Position numbers and translations under genes: made by a program
The notes under the pieces: model-generated
The model's database searches: none
What the model was told of the DNA's origin: nothing
The model's input: the letters and a program-made list of their open reading frames with translations, nothing else
Part shown: piece by piece, positions 1 to 5,163 of the stretch
Layout of the letters: the number at the start of each line of letters is the position of its first letter
Position numbering within the stretch: position 1 is the stretch's first letter
Assembly (NCBI GenBank): GCA_021847385.1
Contig: JAJZTV010000089.1
Location: 1 to 7,931 of the forward strand
Direction of reading: 5' to 3'
DNA length: 7,931 nucleotides
From: Pseudomonadota bacterium
GTDB taxonomy: Bacteria > Pseudomonadota > Gammaproteobacteria > Burkholderiales > Thiobacillaceae

Positions 1-230
1 TCCGCGCCTCCAGCATCCAGGGCATCATGAAGCGGATCAAGGCCAAGGGCATCGAGGTCATCGTCTACGAGCCGGTGCTGCACGAGGCCGAGTTCTATCA
101 CTCGCGCGTGGTCAACGACCTGGCCGAGTTCAAGCGGCAGTCCGACGTGATCGTCGCCAACCGAATCACCGACGAGATTCGCGATGTGGTCGGCAAGATT
201 TATAGCCGCGATCTGTTCGGCCAGGATTAA
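1..230 (+). CDS. ugd: UDP-glucose 6-dehydrogenase, C-terminal part (5' end outside window)
   Basis: Ugd oxidises UDP-glucose to UDP-glucuronate with two NAD+ in the cytoplasm, feeding capsule, exopolysaccharide or lipid A modification. Only the last 75 or so codons are here; the reading frame is already open at base 3 and reads RASSIQGIMKRIKAKG before an internal Met. The visible part is the C-terminal UDP-binding domain: a beta strand IEVIVYEP, then SRVVNDLAEFKRQSDVIVANR and the ending YSRDLFGQD, which closely match the tail of the single-domain-pair Ugd enzymes of gammaproteobacteria and betaproteobacteria. The catalytic Cys and the NAD-binding GxGxxG lie upstream and cannot be checked. The stop codon is 5 bases before cysM, so the two are probably co-transcribed. 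UDP-mannose or GDP-mannose dehydrogenases are related, but the tail fits Ugd best. Confidence 0.85.
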   Translation, partial: RASSIQGIMKRIKAKGIEVIVYEPVLHEAEFYHSRVVNDLAEFKRQSDVIVANRITDEIRDVVGKIYSRDLFGQD

Positions 231-235
231 ACGCC

Positions 236-1123
236 ATGTACAAGACCATTGAGGAATTCGTCGGCAACACCCCGCTGGTGCGCCTGAAGAAGCTGCCGGG
301 CGAGACCTCGAACATCGTGCTGGTCAAGCTGGAAGGCAACAACCCGGCCGGTTCGGTGAAGGATAGACCGGCGCTGTCCATGATCATGAAGGCCGAGGCG
401 CGTGGGACGATCAAGCCGGGCGATACCCTGATCGAGGCCACCAGCGGCAATACCGGCATCGCCTTGGCCATGGCCGCCGCGATTCGCGGCTACAAGATGG
501 TGCTGATCATGCCCGAGCATCTGTCGATCGAGCGGCGGCAGACCATGCGCGCCTATGGCGCCGAGATCGCTCTGACGCCGAAAGAAGGCGGCATGGAGGC
601 GGCGCGCGACCTGGCCGACCGGATGGTGGCCGAGGGCCGCGGCGTCATGCTCGACCAGTTCTCCAACCCCGACAATCCAATCGCCCACTACGAGGGCACC
701 GGCCCCGAGATCTGGCGCGACACCGAAGGCAAGATCACCCACTTCGTCTCCAGCATGGGCACCACCGGCACCATCATGGGCTGCTCCATGTACCTGAAGG
801 AGCAGAACTCCAAGATCCAGATCGTCGGCGTGCAGCCGGAAGAGGGTGCGCAAATACCCGGCATCCGCAAGTGGCCGGAGGCATACCTGCCCAGCATCTG
901 CGACTTTTCGCGGGTGGATCGCATGATCTATGTCGGTCAGCAGGATGCCGAAGAGACCACGCGCCGTCTGGCCAAGGAAGAAGGCATCTTCGCCGGCATC
1001 TCCTCCGGCGGCGCCTTGTGGGCAGCGTTGCAATTGAGCAAGGAAGTGGAGAACGCGGTCATCGTCTCCATCGTCTGCGACCGCGGCGACCGCTACCTGT
1101 CGACCGGGGTGTTTCCGGCCTGA
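236..1123 (+). CDS. cysM: Cysteine synthase B (O-acetylserine sulfhydrylase B)
   Basis: This PLP enzyme replaces the acetate of O-acetylserine with sulfide, or thiosulfate in CysM, to give cysteine or S-sulfocysteine in the cytoplasm. The product is 295 residues, normal for CysM. PLP is expected on Lys42 in the GSVKDRPA motif. The substrate loop TSGNTG is at 69-74, the phosphate-binding loop GTTGT at 175-179 and the SSGG cofactor-contact motif at 256-259. The short C-terminus CDRGDRYLST (281-290) is typical of this clade, and the RRQTMRAYGAE stretch (100-110) and shorter length favour CysM over CysK. The ATG at 236 has an AGGA about 9 bases upstream inside the last codons of ugd, so translation may be coupled. 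The gene converges on the TetR gene with only 4 bases between the stop codons. No convincing intrinsic terminator is visible. Confidence 0.95.
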   Translation: MYKTIEEFVGNTPLVRLKKLPGETSNIVLVKLEGNNPAGSVKDRPALSMIMKAEARGTIKPGDTLIEATSGNTGIALAMAAAIRGYKMVLIMPEHLSIERRQTMRAYGAEIALTPKEGGMEAARDLADRMVAEGRGVMLDQFSNPDNPIAHYEGTGPEIWRDTEGKITHFVSSMGTTGTIMGCSMYLKEQNSKIQIVGVQPEEGAQIPGIRKWPEAYLPSICDFSRVDRMIYVGQQDAEETTRRLAKEEGIFAGISSGGALWAALQLSKEVENAVIVSIVCDRGDRYLSTGVFPA

Positions 1124-1127
1124 TTGC

Positions 1128-1706
1128 TTATTGGAGCGAATCCGGCTCTAGTTTCTCGGCCTTCAACAATATGCTGGCGGTACGCCATGCCGTCAGCGCG
1201 GCATTGTTGTCGCCCATCACTTGCGCGGCCACGATGGCGCCATCCAGCAGTTGCGATAGCTGCGCCGCCAGCTGCTGCGCGCGCAGCTTCTTTAGTGGCT
1301 TCGCAACGATAGCCTGCAAGTAATCCTGAATTGCCTGCTTATGTGCAATCGCGATGCGATGCACCTCGTCATGGATGTCTGGGTATTCCGCCGCAGCATT
1401 GATGAACATGCAGCCGTTGAAGCTCGGTTCGTTCAGCCAGCGGTCATGCCAAGTGAAAACGGCCTGCAGTTTCTCGGTCGGTGGTTCGAAACCGTCGGCG
1501 AAGGCAAATAGCGAATCCCTGAAGCGCCGGTCGCGTTCTTTCAAAACGTCGAGAATCAATGACGTCTTGGTTGGGAAGTATTTGTACATCGTCATTTTTG
1601 CCACCCCTGATTCGGCGATGATTCTATCGATTCCGACGGCATGATAGCCATATGCTGCAAACAGCTTCATCGCAGTATTGAGGATGGTTATGTGTTTTTC
1701 TGACAT
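1128..1706 (-). CDS. TetR-family transcriptional repressor, probable local regulator
   Basis: This is a 192-residue one-component regulator, a normal TetR length. The N-terminal DNA-binding domain is at about 5-50: AMKLFAAYGYHAVGIDRI, then the helix-turn-helix region IAESGVAKMTMYKYFPTKTSL with the classic YxYFPTK ending. The rest is an all-helical ligand-binding and dimer domain. It carries NGCMFINAAAEYPD at 97-110, a GC(L/M)F-type motif seen in a TetR subgroup that includes sensors of electrophiles and small hydrophobic compounds; the ligand here is not readable. It is divergent from the diiron oxidase gene at 1907 with a 200-base AT-rich gap holding a strong operator candidate (1819-1838). 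The ATG at 1706 has only a poorly spaced AAAGG one base upstream, so translation may be weak, as suits a repressor. GC is lower than in cysM. Confidence 0.9.
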   Translation of the reverse strand: MSEKHITILNTAMKLFAAYGYHAVGIDRIIAESGVAKMTMYKYFPTKTSLILDVLKERDRRFRDSLFAFADGFEPPTEKLQAVFTWHDRWLNEPSFNGCMFINAAAEYPDIHDEVHRIAIAHKQAIQDYLQAIVAKPLKKLRAQQLAAQLSQLLDGAIVAAQVMGDNNAALTAWRTASILLKAEKLEPDSLQ

Positions 1707-1734
1707 GCCTTTACAGCTTAATTTTCAGAAAGAA

Positions 1735-1752
1735 GTAGACAACTAAGTTTAC
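1735..1752. promoter_or_regulatory. Weak inverted repeat near the predicted tetR start, possible autoregulation site
   Basis: The arms GTAGAC and GTTTAC are separated by 6 bases, and five of six arm pairs match. It lies at about +1 to +17 of the promoter proposed for the TetR gene and shares the half-site TAGAC with the better operator at 1819-1838. The inner spacing differs (6 versus 2 bases), and the surrounding DNA is very AT-rich, so chance is a real possibility. A TTTACAG word at 1748-1754 also recurs at 1710-1716. Confidence 0.25.
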
Positions 1753-1757
1753 AGTAA

Positions 1758-1786
1758 AAAATAATTAATTAAATGAAAAATAACAA
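1758..1786 (-). promoter_or_regulatory. Candidate sigma-70 promoter of the TetR gene
   Basis: On the minus strand, TTGTTA (plus coordinates 1781-1786) and TATTTT (1758-1763) are 17 bases apart, giving a predicted transcript start near 1751, about 45 bases before the ATG. In such AT-rich DNA other promoter-like pairs can be found, so this is only a candidate. Confidence 0.35.
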
Positions 1787-1811
1787 TAAATAACACTTAA
1801 CTCCTAATTTG

Positions 1812-1840
1812 TTGAAAGTATACAGACCTGTCTATATAGT
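1812..1840 (+). promoter_or_regulatory. Sigma-70 promoter of the diiron oxidase gene
   Basis: TTGAAA (1812-1817) and TATAGT (1835-1840) each match the -35 and -10 consensus at five of six positions and are separated by the ideal 17 bases. Transcription would start near 1847, leaving a leader of about 60 bases. That leader ends in a strong ribosome-binding site AGAGGG (1895-1900), six A residues before the ATG at 1907. The spacer is almost entirely filled by the palindrome at 1819-1838, which points to direct repression. Confidence 0.7.
1819..1838. promoter_or_regulatory. Probable TetR operator inside the promoter spacer
   Basis: The sequence TATACAGACCTGTCTATATA is a near-palindrome: eight of ten base pairs are symmetric, with core AGAC-CT-GTCT and outer TATA arms. 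It occupies the spacer and the first four bases of the -10 box of the promoter at 1812-1840, so a bound dimer would exclude RNA polymerase. From memory, AGAC/GTCT cores of this kind resemble operators of GC(L/M)F-type TetR regulators such as NemR and LmrA. Assignment to the adjacent TetR protein is inferred from position. Confidence 0.65.
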
Positions 1841-1906
1841 TTCATTGGCGGCTAATGTGAGAGTTTAGCTAGCCTGAGCAACTTAACTAATTAAAGAGGG
1901 AAAAAA

Positions 1907-2686
1907 ATGGAAAATGCAGTTCCTGGTGTAGTTACACCTGTATACGACTATATCGACGCGGCAAAACTGGCTAGCTTGCAACAGAAACACGCCTGGATTG
2001 TCGAACCTATTTATCGGGCTAGCGATCTCGTGTCGCAGACGCCGTTTTTCTCATGGTTAGAGGACATCAAGGATCCGAAGGAATTTAAACCGGCTGCTGT
2101 GCAGTTGTACTACCACTCGGCGACTTTCCCTAAGGTGATGGGATTGATGTTAGGCCTGACCGCCCTGTCGGAAAATCCCATGATGTCGTTCTATTCAAAG
2201 CACGCCTATGGTGAAGCCGACCATCACCAGATGTTGATGGAGTGGATGCTTCAGCACGGTTTGCTGCGTTCGGCGAGCGAGATCAAAGAAGTGATTCCCA
2301 CGCTCGAGACGAATGCCTGCGTTAACTACGCCTATCAAATGGCAGTCGAGCAAGATCGCGACAAATGGTTGGTGGGCCTGAATAGCGGAATTGAGCGTTG
2401 TTCGAATGCCTTCTTTAAAATGGTGGCCCCAAAAATGCATCAAGTCGGTGCGGGGGATGCCTACTTTGATGTGCACGTCGAGGCTGACGAACACCACAGT
2501 ATTATGGGGCTCGAATATATCGATCCTCAAAGCCCGGATTCATTCCGTGGGCGCCAGTTAATCACCAAGGCATTGGAAGGAATCAGTTTGTGGGCCGGTA
2601 TGTTGAATTCTTGGATCGGCATTGACCTTACACCCAAGTTCAATCTGGATGGCTCATTGGCTACGAAGAGTTCATCGCTGAACTAA
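1907..2686 (+). CDS. Heme-oxygenase-like diiron oxidase (HDO/TenA-PqqC superfamily), substrate unknown
   Basis: This 259-residue helical protein carries a full set of candidate HDO iron ligands: Glu103-x2-His106 in the helix HAYGEADHHQ, Glu163 in SGIERCSNAFF, and His190-x3-Asp194-x2-His197 in DVHVEADEHHS. HDO enzymes bind two irons, activate O2 and carry out N-oxygenation, C-C cleavage or decarboxylation. The E-x2-H opening, ligand spacing and protein length are those of UndA (fatty acid to terminal alkene), rather than the E-x6-H of CADD and SznF; this comparison is from memory. Ligand conservation supports an enzyme and argues against a thiaminase (TenA), but overall similarity to UndA is low, so alkene synthesis is not claimed. 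No signal peptide or membrane segment is seen, so it is cytoplasmic. It has a strong ribosome-binding site and a promoter with an operator, and is followed after 78 bases by the HPP-family gene. GC is lower than in the flanking housekeeping genes. Confidence 0.8.
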   Translation: MENAVPGVVTPVYDYIDAAKLASLQQKHAWIVEPIYRASDLVSQTPFFSWLEDIKDPKEFKPAAVQLYYHSATFPKVMGLMLGLTALSENPMMSFYSKHAYGEADHHQMLMEWMLQHGLLRSASEIKEVIPTLETNACVNYAYQMAVEQDRDKWLVGLNSGIERCSNAFFKMVAPKMHQVGAGDAYFDVHVEADEHHSIMGLEYIDPQSPDSFRGRQLITKALEGISLWAGMLNSWIGIDLTPKFNLDGSLATKSSSLN

Positions 2687-2696
2687 GCGCGATGAG

Positions 2697-2733
2697 GGAG
2701 TACGGGTTGGTGATGTTCTATGAACCGTACTCC
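2697..2733 (+). other. Intercistronic RNA hairpin between the oxidase and HPP genes
   Basis: GGAGTACGG (2697-2705) and CCGTACTCC (2725-2733) form a perfect 9-base-pair stem around a 19-base loop, starting 11 bases after the oxidase stop codon. Two more pairs can form inside the loop after a bulged G. Only ATCTTTC follows, not a run of T, so it is not a classic intrinsic terminator. It more likely protects the 3' end of the upstream message, serves as a processing site or gives partial attenuation, lowering HPP expression relative to the oxidase. Confidence 0.55.
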
Positions 2734-2764
2734 ATCTTTCAAGAACCTCTAAGGACAATAGGAA

Positions 2765-3274
2765 ATGATCATACTGAGCAAATTAATGCGCGGAGGCGGA
2801 GTTTGCCCGCCTCGTCCGGCGATAGATCACGTTGCTCTCTCCTGGCTGGGTGGTTTTATTGCCATTACTGCAGTGGCTTATCTGGCTGATACAACACATA
2901 TGCCCCTTGTATTGGGCTCATTCGGTGCGAGTTGTGTCTTGATGTTCGGGTTTCCAGAGAGCCCATTTTCTCAGCCGAGGAATGTAATAGGCGGGCATGT
3001 TATTGCTTCTTTCGTCGGTTTGGTCTTCCTTGGGGCTTTTGGGGTGGAGTGGTGGAGCATGGCACTGGCTGCCGCTACTGCCATTGGTGCAATGCAGCTG
3101 ACGCGCACGGTTCATCCTCCAGCCGGCTCTAACCCCGTTATCGTGATGCTTACAGCCCCATCTTGGCAGTTCCTGCTGACACCTACTTTGCTAGGGGCTT
3201 GTATCTTGGTCATAGTGGCCTTGATATTTAACAACATGCCGAGCAAGCGCAATTACCCTATGTATTGGTATTAG
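2765..3274 (+). CDS. HPP-family integral membrane protein
   Basis: This 169-residue inner-membrane protein has about four or five hydrophobic segments (roughly 24-42, 46-62, 76-93, 98-112 and 138-156). The family motif RTVHPPAGSNP is at 114-124, with His117-Pro118-Pro119 giving the family its name. A second family signature, GSFGASCVLMFGFPESPFSQPRN, spans 51-73. The C-terminus NYPMYWY is also typical. Bacterial HPP proteins have no established function; a plant plastid member has been reported to transport nitrite. The ATG at 2765 has AAGGA at 2751-2755 with 9 bases of spacing. It lies downstream of the oxidase gene in the same direction without an obvious promoter of its own, so it probably shares the TetR-controlled transcript and acts with the oxidase, perhaps moving its substrate or product. 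It converges on the methyltransferase gene, 17 bases away. Confidence 0.85.
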   Translation: MIILSKLMRGGGVCPPRPAIDHVALSWLGGFIAITAVAYLADTTHMPLVLGSFGASCVLMFGFPESPFSQPRNVIGGHVIASFVGLVFLGAFGVEWWSMALAAATAIGAMQLTRTVHPPAGSNPVIVMLTAPSWQFLLTPTLLGACILVIVALIFNNMPSKRNYPMYWY

Positions 3275-3291
3275 GATCGCATGGCCCACGG

Positions 3292-4047
3292 TCACTGCTG
3301 ACCGCGATAGAGCAGAAACACGCAGGGCCGCCGTTCGATCTCCGGCAGATCGCCACGCCAATCTGAAACGCGGCGGCTGAGCACCAGCTCGCTGTCCAGC
3401 GTCAGGTCGCAGGCCACGCACAGCCAGGTGTCGTCGCGGCAACTGCCGAGGATGCCTTCCAGCATCGCCGTATTGCGATACGGCGTCTCGATGAAGGCCT
3501 GGGCCGCGTCGTCCTTTTCCGCCCGCTTCTCCAGGTCGCGCAGGGCCTTCTGCCGCTCCTCCGGTTTGGCCGGCATATAGCCGTGAAAGGCGAAGCGCTG
3601 GCCGACCAGGCCGGAGCCCATCAGCGCGAGCAGGATGGAGGAGGGGCCGACCAGCGGTTTGACCCGGATGCCGTGTCGGTGGGCGAGGCGGACGAGATCT
3701 GCGCCGGGGTCGGCCACGGCCGGGCAACCGGCCTCGGAGATCAGGCCGACGTCCTGGCCTTCAAGCAGCGGCGCGAGCAGGGCTTTGAGTTCCGCCGGCT
3801 TGGTGTGTTCGTTCAGTTCCAGCAGGGTGAGTTGCTGGATCGGCAGCGCGGTGCCGACCTGCTTCAGAAAGGCGCGCGCGGTCTTGGGGTGTTCGACCAC
3901 AAAGGTGGCCAGATTGGCCGCGATGAGCCGAGTTGCCTCTGGCAGGACGACATCCAGTTCAGTCGCACCGAGTGGAGTAGGAATGAGGTACAGCGTGCCT
4001 TTGGGGTTTTCACGCCTCACGCCTGACACCTCACTCCTCACTGCCAT
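3292..4047 (-). CDS. RsmI-like SAM-dependent methyltransferase (tetrapyrrole methylase superfamily)
   Basis: The 251-residue product has the RsmI/YraL fold: GTLYLIPTPLG at 17-27, SEAGCPAVADPG at 104-115 (the counterpart of the SDAGxPxxSDPG SAM loop), GPSSILLAL at 134-142 and FIETPYRNTAMLEGIL at 185-200. RsmI proper 2'-O-methylates C1402 of 16S rRNA. However, the region after strand one, which in RsmI carries AEDTRH, is replaced here by AANLATFVVEHPKTARAF (43-60), so this is a divergent paralog and its substrate is uncertain. The ATG at 4047 overlaps the maf stop by 17 bases. The first 16 codons are largely encoded by a 7-base tandem repeat and look like an extension, so an in-frame GTG at codon 7 or 10 could be the real start. 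It is co-directional with maf and probably coupled to it. Confidence 0.8.
   Translation of the reverse strand: MAVRSEVSGVRRENPKGTLYLIPTPLGATELDVVLPEATRLIAANLATFVVEHPKTARAFLKQVGTALPIQQLTLLELNEHTKPAELKALLAPLLEGQDVGLISEAGCPAVADPGADLVRLAHRHGIRVKPLVGPSSILLALMGSGLVGQRFAFHGYMPAKPEERQKALRDLEKRAEKDDAAQAFIETPYRNTAMLEGILGSCRDDTWLCVACDLTLDSELVLSRRVSDWRGDLPEIERRPCVFLLYRGQQ
4010..4044. repeat. Five-unit 7-base tandem repeat across the maf/methyltransferase junction
   Basis: On the plus strand, units of consensus TCACGCC begin at 4010, 4017, 4024, 4031 and 4038. The first two are identical, the third has two changes, and the fourth and fifth have one and two. On the coding (minus) strand this reads as GTGAGG-type heptamers. 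The repeat spans the stop codon of maf (4031-4033) and the first codons of the downstream gene. Seven is not a multiple of three, so any change in unit number shifts frame. Confidence 0.8.
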
Positions 4048-4624
4048 AGGTCAGCACGTCCAGGCCCTCGTTGGCCAGCATCTCGGTCAGCCGGATCAGC
4101 GGCAGGCCGACCAGGGCGGTCGGGTCTTCGGTCTCGAACCGCGCGATCAGCGCGATGCCGAGCGACTCGCTCTTGGCGCTGCCACAGCAGTTGTAGGGCT
4201 GGTCCTTCTGCAGATAGGCCTCGATCTGGGCGTCGGTGTAATTGCGCATCACCAGGCGCACCGGCACGTTGGCGGTCTGCACCCGGCCGGTTTTGGCGTT
4301 GAGCAGGGTCAGCGCGGTGTGGAACTCCATGGCCTTGCCGCGCATGCGCTGGAGTTGCGCCACCGCCTTGTCGTGGCTGCCCGGCTTGCCCAGTTGCTCG
4401 CCTTCCAGCAGCGCGACCTGGTCCGAGCCGATGATCAGCGCGTCGGGGTATCGCGCGGCCACGGCCTGGGCCTTCAGCAGCGACAGGCGCTGGGCGGTAT
4501 CGTCCGGCTGCTCGCCGGGCAGCGGCGTCTCATCGACCTCTGGCGCAGCCACCTCGAACGGCACGCCCAGGCGGACTAGCAGTTCGCGGCGGAAGGGGGA
4601 GGTGGAGGCGAGGACGAGGGTCAT
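4031..4624 (-). CDS. yceF: Maf-family nucleotide pyrophosphatase, YceF type (7-methyl-GTP pyrophosphatase)
   Basis: Maf proteins hydrolyse non-canonical nucleoside triphosphates to monophosphates in the cytoplasm and so keep modified nucleotides out of RNA; the YceF subgroup prefers 7-methyl-GTP. The product has 197 residues, the usual length. Visible motifs are ASTSPFRRELL (6-16), DETPLPGE (31-38), IGSDQVA (65-71, with Asp68 as likely general base), GKPG (79-82), RMRGKAMEFHTAL (93-105) and CCGSAKSESLGIAL (146-159), ending DPTALVGLPLIRL. The SDQ motif and the CxGSxKSExLGI block are YceF-like; the YhdE subgroup (dTTP/UTP) has a different set. The ATG at 4624 has no recognisable ribosome-binding site and lies 6 bases after the stop of the HEPN-like gene, so translation is probably coupled. 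Its end overlaps the methyltransferase gene. Confidence 0.92.
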   Translation of the reverse strand: MTLVLASTSPFRRELLVRLGVPFEVAAPEVDETPLPGEQPDDTAQRLSLLKAQAVAARYPDALIIGSDQVALLEGEQLGKPGSHDKAVAQLQRMRGKAMEFHTALTLLNAKTGRVQTANVPVRLVMRNYTDAQIEAYLQKDQPYNCCGSAKSESLGIALIARFETEDPTALVGLPLIRLTEMLANEGLDVLTYGSEE

Positions 4625-4630
4625 GGTTAG

Positions 4631-5137
4631 TTAGTTGCCACAGGCATTTGAGTACAGTCGATCAAATTCGGCATTGAGCATTTCTTTGGTTATACCGATT
4701 GCCTCACAAAAGGCCCCACATAATGCCATGGCTACAGTGTCCGCTTCGGAAAGCGTAGCTTGCATTTCCTCCAACTCGCTAATCATTTGGCTTCGGCCAT
4801 CTGGAGTAAGAAAGTCAATCGCACGATCTCGGAAGAAATGATGAACAAGGAAGTTGCGTGCCTCAAGTGCCGCATTGATTTTCTTGGTGGCGCCTTCATC
4901 AAATTTGAAAGTTTTTTTCGTTCTGTTGAGCAGGCCGCCTAGAGTCTTTTGGCGTAGTTCACTCTCAAGAGACTCTAGGTTTTCAAGAGTAATTTTGATG
5001 TTCGATGCACGTTCATACAGCATTAAAGCGTTTGTCAGAGACATCTCAAAACACTGTGCCCAGTAGAGGGCAAGGCCAGCGTATGCGTACACGTCTTTGT
5101 GCTGCTCATCATTGGATGGCGGAGATGATGTCTGCAC
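4631..5137 (-). CDS. Hypothetical protein with a HEPN-like R-x4-H motif
   Basis: I do not recognise the family. The 168-residue product is predicted almost wholly helical and soluble: a helix with ALYWAQCFEMSLTNALMLYE (23-42), a charged helix around 50-64, then ALEARNFLVHHFFRDRA at 90-106. Arg94 and His99 (or His100) fit the RX4-6H motif of HEPN ribonuclease-type domains, with a helix before it and a charged helix after, as in HEPN folds. HEPN domains occur in RNases, toxins and phage-defence proteins, but also in inactive proteins. No nucleotidyltransferase (MNT) partner or other antitoxin gene is adjacent. The start is a GTG at 5137 without a clear ribosome-binding site, 26 bases after the pycB stop; the N-terminus is therefore uncertain. 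GC is clearly lower than in maf and pycB, suggesting later insertion into this operon. Confidence 0.65.
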   Translation of the reverse strand: MQTSSPPSNDEQHKDVYAYAGLALYWAQCFEMSLTNALMLYERASNIKITLENLESLESELRQKTLGGLLNRTKKTFKFDEGATKKINAALEARNFLVHHFFRDRAIDFLTPDGRSQMISELEEMQATLSEADTVAMALCGAFCEAIGITKEMLNAEFDRLYSNACGN

Positions 5138-5163
5138 AATTTTGACGCTATGTACGCCGGCAA

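Noticed and set aside
227..1033. A 268-codon frame opposite cysM
   Set aside because: His/Gly/Asp-rich with no family features; antisense shadow of cysM.
1133..1155. Possible cysM terminator (GAGC/GCTC with a few T after it)
   Set aside because: Only a 4-base-pair stem and a broken T-run, inside the TetR coding sequence.
1907..2686. Thiaminase II (TenA) or PqqC as the identity of the oxidase gene
   Set aside because: TenA and PqqC lack the diiron ligand set; this protein has E-x2-H, a central Glu and H-x3-D-x2-H, and there are no thiamine or PQQ genes nearby.
2692..2889. A 65-codon plus-strand frame starting just after the oxidase stop
   Set aside because: Overlaps the start of the HPP gene in another frame and contains the hairpin; its start lacks a ribosome-binding site and it resembles nothing.
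3289..3304. A 6-base-pair stem with 4-base loop (CGGTCA/TGACCG) between the convergent HPP and methyltransferase genes, considered as a shared terminator
   Set aside because: Short stem, no T-run on either strand, and it overlaps the methyltransferase stop codon; too weak to call a terminator.
3635..4579. A 314-codon open frame on the plus strand across the methyltransferase and maf genes
   Set aside because: Low-complexity Ser/Arg/Gln-rich translation opposite two clear family members; a by-product of high GC.
4631..5137. A type VII HEPN/MNT toxin-antitoxin pair
   Set aside because: No nucleotidyltransferase gene is adjacent on either side; only the HEPN-like gene is present.
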